Shown here: piece after piece, positions 39,765 through 48,532 of the stretch
Layout of the letters: each line of letters starts with the position of its first letter
Position numbering within the stretch: position 1 is the stretch's first letter
NCBI GenBank assembly: GCA_041906305.1
Contig: JAYRJL010000009.1
Coordinates: 62,001-126,000, forward strand
Direction of reading: 5' to 3'
Origin: SHVZ01 sp041906305
GTDB lineage: Bacteria; Pseudomonadota; Alphaproteobacteria; SHVZ01
Length of the DNA: 64,000 bases
Notes under the pieces: generated by a model
The model's input: the letters and a program-made list of their open reading frames with translations, nothing else
Told to the model about the DNA's origin: nothing
Databases searched by the model: none
Program-made: the position numbers and the translations under genes

Positions 39765-40883
39765 CTAAGATTTCTGCTGCAAGAGAATTGCGCGAATCTC
39801 GGCAAGCTGGGCCTTCATATCTTCGTTTGCCGGCGTCTCGGGCGGCTGTCGCAAAGCCTCGATGACCTCCCCCTGGCGCTCAGAGCTTACGCGGCCATAG
39901 CTCCCGAGGGTGGTCAGAACGTTTTCGTGGCCCAGGTTCTGGCTCCACGCCTTAAGCTGCTCGGGGGCCAGTTGCCGCTGGTAGGCAAGCTGAGTGAGCG
40001 TGTCCCGCACCGAGTGAGGCTTGAAGTAGGGCAAGCCTGCGGCCGCGAACGCACGCCGGAAGATGTCTCGGATCGGCGTGGCATTAGCCCAGTGCTCGCG
40101 GCTCAACCCTGTAACCTCAAAGCCTTTTCCAACCACGAGGCCGACGCTGCTTTTCGGGAACAGCGGGTCGTCGGACCCGGACAGCTTCACCTCCGTCAGA
40201 TACAGGACCCAATCCCTAAGGACGTCCTCCACGTCGCTTCCCACAGGAAAGAAGAAGGTCTCAATCGCCTTGCTGAACTTGGTGCGCACCTCGCGCGGGT
40301 CTTGGAAAACATGCCTGCGCGCCATTGAGACATGCTTGAGCTTCAGGCTCGCCGCGGCGGCGTCCCGCATCCCGGTCAGCAGGATCAGAGCCATCACGGC
40401 TCGATCCCTGCGCTCGGTTTCGGTCGTGCTCGGCAAGGCAAACAGGGCAGCTTTGTACTGGGCGATCGTGGGGTAGGACTTCGGCTTGGCGACGTGGGCC
40501 TCCCTCTCCTCCTTTGTCGTGAGGTTCAGGTAGGCGATGTCCGTCACATTGATCCGGCGGCGGTACCCGGGCTGGCTCTGCAGCCATGCCAGGAACTCCT
40601 TGATCGCCTGCAGGATGTGGTGAGCGGTCGATGTGCTGAGTCGCTTGCCGCTGCGCACACCCTTGGAGGCCAGGAGGGCGGCCTTGAATCCGAGTGCCTG
40701 CTCCTTGCAGAAGGTCCCGAAATCCTTGAAGCCGGTGTAAGTCTCCAATCGGTCGATCGCTTGCCTCACCTGGTCAATGGTGGCAGGCGACCGCTTCCGA
40801 GCGTGGCCGAGATAGATCAGGTAGTCGCGTTTGACGCGGTCGTTCTTGGCACTGTTCTTGATGGTGCTAGCAGGCGTCGTCAT
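39765..40883 (-). CDS. tyrosine recombinase (second, internal)
   Basis: A 372-residue phage-integrase-family recombinase. A SAM-like N-terminal core-binding domain (about 15-105) precedes the catalytic domain with Arg in LTGMRDAAAA (about 177), HSVRD (HxxR, about 305) and the late LGHENVLTTLGSYGR with His and the nucleophile Tyr (about 330-344). All catalytic positions are present. ATG 40883 overlaps the preceding HTH gene by 17 nt, so the two are likely coupled. It belongs to a different branch from the P4-type integrase at the island end and may mark a nested element or a separate recombination function. Confidence 0.82.
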   Translation of the reverse strand: MTTPASTIKNSAKNDRVKRDYLIYLGHARKRSPATIDQVRQAIDRLETYTGFKDFGTFCKEQALGFKAALLASKGVRSGKRLSTSTAHHILQAIKEFLAWLQSQPGYRRRINVTDIAYLNLTTKEEREAHVAKPKSYPTIAQYKAALFALPSTTETERRDRAVMALILLTGMRDAAAASLKLKHVSMARRHVFQDPREVRTKFSKAIETFFFPVGSDVEDVLRDWVLYLTEVKLSGSDDPLFPKSSVGLVVGKGFEVTGLSREHWANATPIRDIFRRAFAAAGLPYFKPHSVRDTLTQLAYQRQLAPEQLKAWSQNLGHENVLTTLGSYGRVSSERQGEVIEALRQPPETPANEDMKAQLAEIRAILLQQKS

Positions 40884-41367
40884 TGGGTGTCTCCGAGTCA
40901 ACGTTCACGCTGGCGTCACTGCGGCCCAATACGTGTTCTCCCGTCAGTTGCTGGATCTTGAACCGAGTCCGAATACGGGGAAGATCCCTGACCGCCTGGG
41001 CCTTGCTCACGCGCGTGCTGCATACGGCGCAGATCGACATCAGGCGGAGCGTCGTCGGCGTTTCGATCGCGACGTCCGCAATGCCCAGATACGCCTCGCT
41101 GGGGCCTCGGCACTTGAAGCAATAGAACTGGTCGGGGGCGCACTTCGTGCGCCTCTTCGCCATCCGCGCCGAAAGGAATCGGGAGAGTTCGTCCCCGCGG
41201 ATCAGGAAGGGTCGACTGCTGCGGTCGGCGTGAAGACCTTCCTTGAGCCAGCGAAGCACGACGTTCTTGTGAAGCCCGAACAGGTCGGCGATCTCCTGGA
41301 CCGTGTAAGGCCAGGTCGCCTTGATCAGGCGAACATTGTAGGTGCGCTTGCGCGCCGGCCTATCCAC
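40867..41367 (-). CDS. HTH and zinc-ribbon protein coupled to the recombinase
   Basis: A 166-residue protein. The N-terminal part (about 18-45) is a helix-turn-helix: YTVQEIADLFGLHKNVVLRW, with LKEGL following. A zinc-ribbon-like pair, CFKC (about 82-85) and CAVC (about 113-116), follows. The start is GTG 41367. It is coupled by overlap to the recombinase gene and lies 30 bp downstream of the AlpA-like gene, which suggests a small regulatory-recombination unit (AlpA, HTH-ribbon, recombinase). Confidence 0.65.
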   Translation of the reverse strand: MDRPARKRTYNVRLIKATWPYTVQEIADLFGLHKNVVLRWLKEGLHADRSSRPFLIRGDELSRFLSARMAKRRTKCAPDQFYCFKCRGPSEAYLGIADVAIETPTTLRLMSICAVCSTRVSKAQAVRDLPRIRTRFKIQQLTGEHVLGRSDASVNVDSETPNDDAC

Positions 41368-41397
41368 GATGAGTTGCTGCGCTACGTAGCAGCCAGG

Positions 41398-41613
41398 CTA
41401 GGAAACCTTGCTGCGGCTGCGGCTGATCCTTTCCGCGATCCAGTCCTCGATCTCGCTCTGGAGCCACCCCACTGCCTTCGAGCCTAGGGAGATGGGCGGC
41501 GGGAAGGTGCCGTCCTTGACGCGCTGGTAGATCGTCGAGCGCGAGAGTCCCGTGCGCGCTTCGACGGCCTTCCGCCGGATGATCGAGTGTGCGGGTTTGA
41601 CGTCCTCGGCCAT
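41398..41613 (-). CDS. AlpA-family excisionase/regulator
   Basis: A 71-residue MerR-like winged-helix protein of the AlpA (CP4-57 regulatory) type: RRKAVEARTGLSRSTIYQRV (about 13-32), then DGTFPPPISLGSKAVGWLQSEIEDWIAERI. AlpA proteins activate excision of P4-like elements by raising integrase expression or acting as directionality factor. Here it could serve the P4-type integrase 0.8 kb upstream or the recombinase downstream. Confidence 0.85.
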   Translation of the reverse strand: MAEDVKPAHSIIRRKAVEARTGLSRSTIYQRVKDGTFPPPISLGSKAVGWLQSEIEDWIAERISRSRSKVS

Positions 41614-41820
41614 GTTTCGCCCCTGCTAGCGTGCTCCGGACGTGACCGGAATGCCGATCCAGGTTGGCGCTTTGCCGAAAGGTTAATAGATGGGCGGGTT
41701 CCGAAAACCCTGCGCTGTTTCGGGCTTCGAGACTGGAGGGTTTGAGCTTAGCGCCGCTGAGCCCGTTGCGGCCTCCGTCCAGAAACGCCGTGGTTTAAGG
41801 TGTTTGAGGGGGTGGGTGGG

Positions 41821-42453
41821 TTATCCGCCAGGGGTCCTAGGGGCGCCCCCTTTGGTGTCCCAGTTGGCAATCTTGGCGATCTCCTCGATCCCTTGCTCGT
41901 TCGGATTGCCGTCGTCCTTCGTCAACCCGAACTGATCAGCGTGCTTCCTGAGCCAGCGCAGCATCGCCTGCTTGACCGAGGTGCCGGTCGCTGACGCCAA
42001 GTCTGACGTGGTCGCCTGCCAAACAGCGATTGCAGCGGCCAACTTAGGGGCAAAGTTGGCGTTGCTGGGGTTAAGGTAACCGGGCGCGTCCGCCCCCTTT
42101 GGAAAAAAGAAGCCGGACGTGAAGCCGCGTGACGCCAGCCACTCGCGCAGCGATGCGACCTCGACGGTCGAGGCTACGGGATCCACGCCATCATCCAGTA
42201 TGACGTGCAAATTCTGATCGGCGTCATAACGGTGCTGACCCGTCTTGTTACCAACCTTGGTTCCCTTGATCACATCTGTCTTCAGCGCGTGTGAAATTCC
42301 GTTCTTCGCAGCTTCATAGCCCTGCGGACGGTTACCCAGAAACCAGTTTTCGCAGTCTCCCGCATTGCCTGAGGGATCTTCTCCGACAACTAGGAGGGCC
42401 GCCTGTACCACAGTGAGTTGATCGCACAGCCGCCAATAATCCATCGGCTCCAT
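41821..42453 (-). CDS. island protein of unknown function, 210 aa
   Basis: A 210-residue soluble protein that starts MEPMDYWRLCDQLTVVQAAL and ends in a Gly/Pro-rich tail. A segment near 150-165 (AVWQATTSDLASATGTSVKQ) precedes LRWLRKHADQFGLTKDDGNP, which resembles C-terminal segments of integrase-linked proteins of alphaproteobacterial islands. It follows the integrase gene by 1 bp and is probably cotranscribed with it. No function known. The following 207 bp to the AlpA gene show no gene. Confidence 0.6.
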   Translation of the reverse strand: MEPMDYWRLCDQLTVVQAALLVVGEDPSGNAGDCENWFLGNRPQGYEAAKNGISHALKTDVIKGTKVGNKTGQHRYDADQNLHVILDDGVDPVASTVEVASLREWLASRGFTSGFFFPKGADAPGYLNPSNANFAPKLAAAIAVWQATTSDLASATGTSVKQAMLRWLRKHADQFGLTKDDGNPNEQGIEEIAKIANWDTKGGAPRTPGG

Positions 42454-42454
42454 A

Positions 42455-43708
42455 TCAACTCGCCCTCTGGATAGGGACGATCTTTGCTCCCTCGCGCAAC
42501 CGGTCGAGGTAGTCGGCCCACAACTGCATCATCTTCCGGCGTTCGGCGAGATGGGCCGTCCGGTTGTACGCACGTCCAAGCGGGTCCTGAACCGCGTGGG
42601 CAAGCTGATGCTCGATGAAGTCGGGCCTAACGTTAAGCACCTCATCGAGCACGGTCCGAGCCATAGCGCGGAAGCCGTGACCGGTCATTTCATCTTTTGC
42701 AATTCCCATCCGCCGGAGGGCGGCGAGTACGGCGTTGTTCGACATTGGCCGGCTGGCCGAGCGTGCAGAGGGAAAGACGTAGCGGCCCTGCCCCGTCAGA
42801 GGCTGAAGCTCGCGGAGGATTTCAACCGACTGCTTCGAGAGAGGCACCAGGTGGGCCTGCCGCATCTTCATCTTGTCGGCGGGTATGGTCCATTCGGCGC
42901 GGTCAAGGTCGATATCCTGCCATTCGGCCGTGCGAAGCTCTCCGGGGCGGACGAAAACCAGAGGAGCGAAGCGCAACGCGCACTTGGTGACAAGTTGCCC
43001 GCTGTAGCCGTCGATCGCGCGGAGCAAACCGCCGATGGCCTTCGGGTCGGTCAGCGCCGCGAGGTGCGTCGAGCGGACTGGCGCCAGTGCGCCCCGAAGG
43101 TCGACGGAGAGATCACGCTCACAGCGTCCCGTCGCTATCGCATAGCGGAAGACCTGCCCGGATATCTGCCTCACCCTGTGCGCCGTATCCGTGGCCCCTC
43201 GACTTTCGATACGACGAAGCACCTTGAGAAGGTCGGGTGCCGCTAGATCGGCAATCGGACGCGATCCGAGCCAGGGAAACACATCTCGCTCCAACGCGCG
43301 CAGGTTCTTTTCGCTATGCGAGACGGTCCACTGCGCAGTGAATTTGCGGTGCCATTCTCGCGCGACAGCCTCAAAGCTGTTCTCGGCACGATCGGCCCTT
43401 GCTTTCCTTACGGCCTTGCGATGCGAGCTTGGATCAATGCCTTCGGCTAACAACTGGCGGGCCTTATCACGCCTCTCCCGCGCTCCATCGATCCAGGTGC
43501 CCGTCTCCTTGTCCTTGCGCCCAGCCAAAGGCACGTCGGGGTAGATCCCCAATGACAGGCGCTTTTCTTTGCCGTCGATCCGATACTTGAGGCGCCACCA
43601 TTTGCCGCCGCTCGGAGCGACTTCGAGGTAAAGCCCGCCGCTATCAAACAGGCGTATCGGCTTGGCGCCGGGCTTGGCGCTGCGGATCGCAGCATCCGTC
43701 AAAGACAT
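42455..43708 (-). CDS. int: P4-family tyrosine integrase of the island
   Basis: A 417-residue integrase with the N-terminal arm-binding DUF4102 domain (MSLTDAAIRSAKPGAKPIRL, LYLEVAPSGGKWWRLKYRI), a core-binding domain (about 105-200) and a catalytic domain with Arg in FVRPGELR (about 246), HGFRAMART (HxxR, about 345), His in HQLAHA (about 370) and Tyr in RAYNRTAH (about 381). ATG 43708 is chosen since the sequence before it does not belong to the family. The gene lies 166 bp from tRNA-Val, its probable attachment site, with TTGCCCCC repeats in its promoter region. Confidence 0.93.
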   Translation of the reverse strand: MSLTDAAIRSAKPGAKPIRLFDSGGLYLEVAPSGGKWWRLKYRIDGKEKRLSLGIYPDVPLAGRKDKETGTWIDGARERRDKARQLLAEGIDPSSHRKAVRKARADRAENSFEAVAREWHRKFTAQWTVSHSEKNLRALERDVFPWLGSRPIADLAAPDLLKVLRRIESRGATDTAHRVRQISGQVFRYAIATGRCERDLSVDLRGALAPVRSTHLAALTDPKAIGGLLRAIDGYSGQLVTKCALRFAPLVFVRPGELRTAEWQDIDLDRAEWTIPADKMKMRQAHLVPLSKQSVEILRELQPLTGQGRYVFPSARSASRPMSNNAVLAALRRMGIAKDEMTGHGFRAMARTVLDEVLNVRPDFIEHQLAHAVQDPLGRAYNRTAHLAERRKMMQLWADYLDRLREGAKIVPIQRAS

Positions 43709-43710
43709 CT

Positions 43711-43768
43711 GGGGGCAACTCCATCTGGAGTACACGACTATTCCCCAATGTTGCCCCCAGTTGCCCCC
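43711..43768. repeat. integrase arm-type repeats, right end
   Basis: TTGCCCCC occurs twice in direct orientation (43751-43758 and 43761-43768) and once inverted (43711-43718), immediately upstream of the integrase start. The left end has two matching copies. Sites overlapping the int promoter would allow the integrase to repress its own gene. Confidence 0.55.
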
Positions 43769-43852
43769 GGAACGCAATGGTCGAGCCTGGACTGCTTCGG
43801 AACCAAAATCACACACAAACCGGCAAATCACCGACGTTAACCGGATCTGCGT

Positions 43853-43887
43853 GGAACATCTCGGATGGGGATTTGGTGGGCGATGAC
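43853..43887. repeat. right attachment repeat of the island (tRNA-Val 3' end)
   Basis: A 35-nt segment aligned with 23326-23359, with four substitutions and one gap. Its last 14 nt are the 3' end of tRNA-Val plus CCA. The homology also covers about 21 nt outside the tRNA. Confidence 0.7.
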
Positions 43888-43948
43888 GGGATCGAACCGC
43901 CGACATCCTCGGTGTAAGCGAGGCGCTCTACCGCTGAGCTAATCGCCC
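43874..43948 (-). tRNA. tRNA-Val (anticodon UAC)
   Basis: The minus strand folds as a complete tRNA: acceptor GGGCGAT/ATCGCCC, D-arm GCTCAGCGGTAGAGC, anticodon arm CCTCGCTTACACCGAGG with anticodon TAC, T-arm GGCGGTTCGATCCCGTC and encoded CCA. It is the integration site of the island; the 3' end is intact on this side. Confidence 0.96.
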
Positions 43949-43981
43949 GAACTCGTTTCGGCCGCACCTTACCCAGAAATG

Positions 43982-44017
43982 CGAAGGCCGGCGACCCCTG
44001 GGGCGCACCGGCCTTCG
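43982..44017 (-). terminator. terminator of the HU gene
   Basis: CGAAGGCCGG and CCGGCCTTCG form a perfect 10-bp stem with a 16-nt loop, followed on the minus strand by CATTTCT. It lies 42 bp after the HU stop and before tRNA-Val. Confidence 0.65.
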
Positions 44018-44058
44018 AAACTTTCGGGCGCCGCGCTTCGGCGGCGGAGGACGACGCT

Positions 44059-44331
44059 CTAGTTCAGAGCATCCTTGAGGCCCTTGCCGGCCTTGAACTT
44101 CGCGGAAGTCGAGGCGGGGATCTTGATCTCCTCGCCGGTGCGCGGGTTGCGGCCGGTGGTCGCCGCACGCTTGGAGACGACGAAGGTGCCGAAGCCGACG
44201 AGGCGCACCTCGTCTCCGGCCTTGAGCGAAGCGGTGATGGAGTCGAAGACGGCGTCGACGGCCTTCGTCGCGTCCGTACGGCTCAATCCGCTGCTGTCGG
44301 CGACTGCCGCCACGAGATCGTTCTTGTTCAC
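44059..44331 (-). CDS. hup: HU-family DNA-binding protein
   Basis: A 90-residue nucleoid protein of the HU/IHF family. It has VNKNDLVAAVADSSGLSR at the start, the dimer core GDEVRLVGFGTF (about 39-50) and the arm tip GRNPRTGEEIKIPA (about 60-73) with the conserved Pro that intercalates in DNA. GTG 44331 gives the normal HU N-terminus and has GGGGGG 7 nt upstream. An ATG at 44346 adds five residues but touches its only ribosome-binding site. It lies downstream of lon, the usual alphaproteobacterial order. Confidence 0.93.
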   Translation of the reverse strand: MNKNDLVAAVADSSGLSRTDATKAVDAVFDSITASLKAGDEVRLVGFGTFVVSKRAATTGRNPRTGEEIKIPASTSAKFKAGKGLKDALN

Positions 44332-44536
44332 TGCTTTGCCCCCCATTCCTCAGGAAGTTTGGCCTTCGTCGCTCACGCAAGGGTGACCGCGAAAGAGGCG
44401 CAATCTAGACAGCCATTTCAGCGCTCGTCAACGAGTAAAGCAGTGAAAAAACCGCTGTTTTCCGGGGGTTTCGACGTGATGCAGATCAACGACAAGCGAA
44501 GATTTCGACGCGACGCGAAGGCATCCCGCAAATGAA

Positions 44537-44570
44537 ACGGGCCGGAGAGCGTTGTGCTCGTCCGGCCCGT
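44537..44570 (-). terminator. terminator of lon
   Basis: ACGGGCCGGA (44537-44546) pairs with TCCGGCCCGT (44561-44570), and an inner GAGC/GCTC extends the stem around a 5-nt loop with one bulged G. On the minus strand a TTTCATTT tail follows. It begins 21 bp after the lon stop. Confidence 0.75.
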
Positions 44571-44590
44571 CGATAGTCGAGACGAAAGAC

Positions 44591-47002
44591 TCAGTGCGTG
44601 ACGATACCGTCGCGCTGCTCTTCCTCGGTCGGCGCCGGACCGGGTTTGTCATCGCTCTCTTCCCACTTGATGGGCGTGAGAGTCTGCGTCAGCGCCTTCT
44701 TGAGAACCTCGTCCACGGTGGAGACCGCGATGATGTCGAGGTCCTTCTTCACGTTGTCCGGGATGTCCGCGAGATCCTTCTCGTTGTCCTTCGGGATCAG
44801 CACCGTCTTGAGGCCGCCGCGCAGCGCCGCCAGGAGCTTCTCCTTGAGGCCGCCGATCGGAAGCACCCGGCCGCGAAGCGTGACCTCGCCGGTCATCGCC
44901 ACGTCGCGACGCACCGGAACGCCCGAGAGCACCGAGACGATCGTCGTCACCATCGCCACGCCGGCGGAAGGTCCGTCCTTCGGGGTCGCCCCCTCCGGCA
45001 CGTGCACGTGGATGTCCTTCTTGGCGATCAGCGTCGGCTTGATGCCGAACTCGGTCGCCCGGTTCTTCACGTAGCTCTCGGCCGCCTGGACCGACTCCTT
45101 CATGACGTCGCCGAGCTTGCCGGTGGCAATCACCTTGCCGCGGCCAGGAACGGTGACGGCCTCGATCGTCAGCAGCTCGCCGCCGACCTCGGTCCATGCC
45201 AAGCCGGTGACGACGCCGACCAGGTCGTCGGTCTCCGCCTCGCCGTAGCGGAAGCGGCGGACGCCGGCATACTTGTTGACGACCTTCGGCGTGACCTTGA
45301 TCGCCTTCGCCTTGTCCTTCTCCTTGACGATGTCCTTCACCGCCTTGCGCGCCAGGTTGGCGATCTCGCGCTCGAGGTTACGGACGCCCGCTTCGCGCGT
45401 GTAGTAGCGGATGAGCTCGCGGAGAGAGTCGTCGGAGACCGAGAACTCGCCCTTCTTGAGCCCATGCTCTTTCATCTGCTTCGGGATCAGGTGGCGCTTG
45501 GCGATCTCGACCTTCTCGTCCTCGGTGTAACCGGGGATGCGGATGATCTCCATGCGATCGAGCAGCGGCTGCGCCATGCGGAGCGTGTTCGCCGTGGTCA
45601 CGAACATCACGTCCGAGAGGTCGTAGTCGACCTCCAGGTAGTGATCGGCGAACGTGCTGTTCTGCTCCGGATCCAATACCTCGAGGAGCGCGGACGCGGG
45701 ATCGCCGCGCCAGTCGCTGCCCATCTTGTCGATCTCGTCCAGCAGGAAGAGCGGGTTCGAGGTCTTCGCCTTCTTCATGCCCTGGATGATCTTGCCGGGC
45801 ATCGAGCCGATATAGGTGCGCCGATGGCCGCGGATCTCGGCCTCGTCACGCACGCCGCCCAGCGACATGCGCACGAAGCTCCGCCCGGTCGCCTTGGCGA
45901 CCGACTTGCCGAGCGAGGTCTTGCCGACGCCGGGAGGACCGACGAGGCAGAGGATCGGCCCCTTGACCTTGCCGACCCGCATCTGGACCGCGAGATATTC
46001 GAGGATGCGCTCCTTGACCTTCTCGAGACCGAAATGGTCGGTGTCGAGAACCTTCTCGGCGCCCTCGATGTCGCGCTTCACCTTCGAGCGCTGCTTCCAC
46101 GGGATCGACAGCATCCAGTCGAGGTAGTTGCGGACGACCGTCGCCTCGGCCGACATCGGACTCATCGTGCGGAGCTTCTTCACTTCCGCCAGCGCCCGCT
46201 CGCGCGCTTCCTTCGACAGCTTGGTCTTGTTGATGCGCTCCTCGAGCTCGGCCGCCTCGTCGCGGCCCTCCTCGTTCTCGCCCAGCTCCTTCTGGATCGC
46301 CTTCAGCTGTTCGTTCAGGTAGTACTCGCGCTGCGTCTTCTCCATCTGCCGCTTGACGCGGTTGCGGATGCGCTTCTCGACCTGAAGGACGCCGATCTCG
46401 CTCTCCATGAACGCGTAGACGCGCTCGAGCCGCTCGGAGATCGTCGGGACCTCGAGCAAGGCCTGCTTGTCGGAGATCTTGATGTTGAGATGCTGGGCGA
46501 CGGTGTCGGCCAGCTTGCCGATGTCCTCGATCTGGTTGATCGACACCAGGACCTCGGGCGGGATCTTCTTGTTGAGCTTGATGTACTGCTCGAACTGCGA
46601 GACCACGGCGCGCGAAAGCGCCTGCAGCTCCTGGCCCTGGCCCTCGACGTCGGGCAGGACGTCGGCCTCGGCCTGGAAGAATTCGTCATTGTCGGTGTAG
46701 CGGAGCACGCGCGCGCGCTTCACGCCCTCGACCAGCACCTTCACGGTGTTGTCGGGCAGGCGGAGGAGCTGCAGGACCGTGCCGACGGTGCCGACCTTGT
46801 AGATGTCGTCGGTCGACGGATCGTCCTGGGCCGCGTTCTTCTGCGTCACGAGAAGGATCTGCTTGTCGTCCTTCATGACGTCTTCGAGCGCGCGCACCGA
46901 TTTCTCGCGCCCGACGAACAGCGGAACGATCATGTGGGGGAAAACGACGATGTCCCGGAGGGGGAGGACCGGGAAGAGGCTGACAGAAGAGGATTCTGAC
47001 AT
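44591..47002 (-). CDS. lon: Lon ATP-dependent protease (LonA)
   Basis: An 803-residue LonA protease of normal length. It has the N-terminal substrate domain (1-300, starting FPVLPLRDIVVFPHMIVPLF), AAA+ Walker A GPPGVGKTSL (about 355-364), Walker B LFLLDEIDKMG, and a C-terminal Ser-Lys protease domain with PKDGPSAG carrying the catalytic Ser. The C-terminal tail (PGPAPTEEEQRDGIVTH) is short and acidic. It degrades misfolded and regulatory proteins in the cytoplasm. It lies between clpX and hup, each with its own control region. Confidence 0.97.
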   Translation of the reverse strand: MSESSSVSLFPVLPLRDIVVFPHMIVPLFVGREKSVRALEDVMKDDKQILLVTQKNAAQDDPSTDDIYKVGTVGTVLQLLRLPDNTVKVLVEGVKRARVLRYTDNDEFFQAEADVLPDVEGQGQELQALSRAVVSQFEQYIKLNKKIPPEVLVSINQIEDIGKLADTVAQHLNIKISDKQALLEVPTISERLERVYAFMESEIGVLQVEKRIRNRVKRQMEKTQREYYLNEQLKAIQKELGENEEGRDEAAELEERINKTKLSKEARERALAEVKKLRTMSPMSAEATVVRNYLDWMLSIPWKQRSKVKRDIEGAEKVLDTDHFGLEKVKERILEYLAVQMRVGKVKGPILCLVGPPGVGKTSLGKSVAKATGRSFVRMSLGGVRDEAEIRGHRRTYIGSMPGKIIQGMKKAKTSNPLFLLDEIDKMGSDWRGDPASALLEVLDPEQNSTFADHYLEVDYDLSDVMFVTTANTLRMAQPLLDRMEIIRIPGYTEDEKVEIAKRHLIPKQMKEHGLKKGEFSVSDDSLRELIRYYTREAGVRNLEREIANLARKAVKDIVKEKDKAKAIKVTPKVVNKYAGVRRFRYGEAETDDLVGVVTGLAWTEVGGELLTIEAVTVPGRGKVIATGKLGDVMKESVQAAESYVKNRATEFGIKPTLIAKKDIHVHVPEGATPKDGPSAGVAMVTTIVSVLSGVPVRRDVAMTGEVTLRGRVLPIGGLKEKLLAALRGGLKTVLIPKDNEKDLADIPDNVKKDLDIIAVSTVDEVLKKALTQTLTPIKWEESDDKPGPAPTEEEQRDGIVTH

Positions 47003-47140
47003 GGTGCTCGCTTTCTATAGAAGCCGGGCCAGGGCTCGAACAACGCAACCGCTGGACCCGCTTAGAGATTCAAATGGCCGACCGTCCCTCCCCTTTCAAC
47101 CTCTTGAACTTAGGCGCTCGTGGCCTATTGGTTCCCCCGT

Positions 47141-48406
47141 TCAAGCCGAGGTCGGCGCGGCGTCGCGCGGGCGCTCGGAATGGACGTAGAGCGGCTTCGA
47201 ACCGACATCGACCACGTCCTTGCCGATGACGATGCGCTCGACGTCCGAGAGACCGGGAAGGTCGAACATCGGATCGAGCAGGATGCCTTCCATGATCGAG
47301 CGGAGCCCGCGGGCGCCGGTCTTGCGCTGAAGCGCCTTGCGCGAGATCGCGCGGAGCGCGTCCTCCTGGAAGTCGAGGCGCACGTCCTCCATCTCGAACA
47401 GCCGCTGGTACTGCTTCACCAGCGCGTTCTTCGGCTTGGACAGGATGTCCATCAGCGCCGCTTCGTCGAGGTCCTCGAGCGTCGCCACGACCGGCAGGCG
47501 GCCGATGAACTCCGGGATCAGGCCGAACTTCAGCAGATCCTCGGGCTCGACTTCCTTGAGCACGTCGCCGGTGCGGCGCTCCTCGGGGCTGCGGACGTCG
47601 GCGCCGAAGCCGACCGAGGTGCCCTTCTGGCGCATCGAGATGATCTTCTCGAGGCCGGCGAAGGCGCCGCCGCAGATGAAGAGGATGTTGGTGGTGTCGA
47701 CCTGCAGGAACTCCTGCTGCGGATGCTTGCGGCCGCCCTGCGGGGGCACCGAGGCGACGGTGCCTTCCATGATCTTCAGCAACGCCTGCTGCACGCCCTC
47801 GCCCGACACGTCGCGGGTGATCGAGGGGTTGTCGGACTTGCGGCTGATCTTGTCGACCTCGTCGATGTAGACGATGCCGCGCTGCGCGCGCTCGACGTTG
47901 TAGTCGGCGGCCTGCAGCAGCTTGAGGATGATGTTTTCGACATCTTCGCCGACATAGCCGGCCTCGGTCAGCGTCGTCGCGTCCGCCATCGTGAACGGCA
48001 CGTCGATGATGCGGGCCAGCGTCTGGGCCAGCAGCGTCTTGCCGCAGCCGGTCGGGCCGACCAGCAGGATGTTCGACTTCGCGAGCTCGACGTCGCTCGA
48101 CTTCTGGCCGTGGGCGAGACGCTTGTAGTGGTTATGGACCGCGACCGAGAGCACGCGCTTGGCGTGCTGCTGGCCGATCACGTAGTCGTCCAGCACCTTG
48201 CAGATGTCGCGCGGGCTCGGCACGCCGTCGCGCGACTTCACCAGCGTGGTCTTGTGTTCCTCGCGGATGATGTCCATGCAGAGTTCGACGCATTCATCGC
48301 AGATGAATACGGTCGGCCCGGCGATGAGCTTTCGGACCTCGTGCTGGCTCTTTCCGCAGAACGAGCAGTAGAGGGTATTCTTGGAGTCGCCGCCGGACTT
48401 GCTCAT
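47141..48406 (-). CDS. clpX: ClpX, ATP-binding unfoldase of ClpXP
   Basis: A 421-residue AAA+ unfoldase. It has an N-terminal zinc domain with CSFC and CDECVELC (about 13-39), Walker A GPTGCGKT (about 119-126), Walker B VYIDEVDKI, the pore loop GYVGED and a C-terminal sensor-2 domain. ATG 48406 (MSKSGGD) gives the normal alphaproteobacterial N-terminus; the frame extends 8 codons upstream without support. It works with ClpP, encoded just upstream and separated by a terminator. Confidence 0.97.
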   Translation of the reverse strand: MSKSGGDSKNTLYCSFCGKSQHEVRKLIAGPTVFICDECVELCMDIIREEHKTTLVKSRDGVPSPRDICKVLDDYVIGQQHAKRVLSVAVHNHYKRLAHGQKSSDVELAKSNILLVGPTGCGKTLLAQTLARIIDVPFTMADATTLTEAGYVGEDVENIILKLLQAADYNVERAQRGIVYIDEVDKISRKSDNPSITRDVSGEGVQQALLKIMEGTVASVPPQGGRKHPQQEFLQVDTTNILFICGGAFAGLEKIISMRQKGTSVGFGADVRSPEERRTGDVLKEVEPEDLLKFGLIPEFIGRLPVVATLEDLDEAALMDILSKPKNALVKQYQRLFEMEDVRLDFQEDALRAISRKALQRKTGARGLRSIMEGILLDPMFDLPGLSDVERIVIGKDVVDVGSKPLYVHSERPRDAAPTSA

Positions 48407-48532
48407 GGCCATCCTCGAAACGCCGCCCACAAGGCCCGAAGGGGCCGGGAACGGGGACTAATCAGCATGTTACAGGCCGCCGCAACCGGGGCACAACCCG
48501 GAAAAGACCGCCGAACCTACGCCATTTAATGC

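Larger units (their letters stand above)
23326..43887. mobile_element. genomic island integrated at tRNA-Val(UAC)
   Basis: About 20.5 kb lies between two imperfect att repeats, the right one being the 3' end of tRNA-Val. A P4-family integrase gene lies next to the tRNA, as in integrative elements of this class. Direct TTGCCCCC repeats flank both inner ends. Several stretches inside are visibly richer in A and T than the flanks (for example 23.9-24.6, 26.5-27.9, 34.4-37.5 kb). Cargo: EcsC protein, type I restriction-modification with PD-(D/E)XK and metallopeptidase-HicA companions, Hsp70/coiled-coil/zinc-finger operon, NUDIX, second recombinase, AlpA. There are no conjugation genes, so mobility would depend on a helper. 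Confidence 0.85.

Noticed and set aside
23326..43887. Island considered as an intact prophage or conjugative element
   Set aside because: No capsid, tail, terminase, relaxase or type IV secretion genes are present; the only mobility genes are recombinases and AlpA.
44552..46999. Open frame of 815 codons opposite lon
   Set aside because: Antisense shadow of Lon in high-GC DNA, rich in Leu/Asp/Arg/Val repeats and without a start context.
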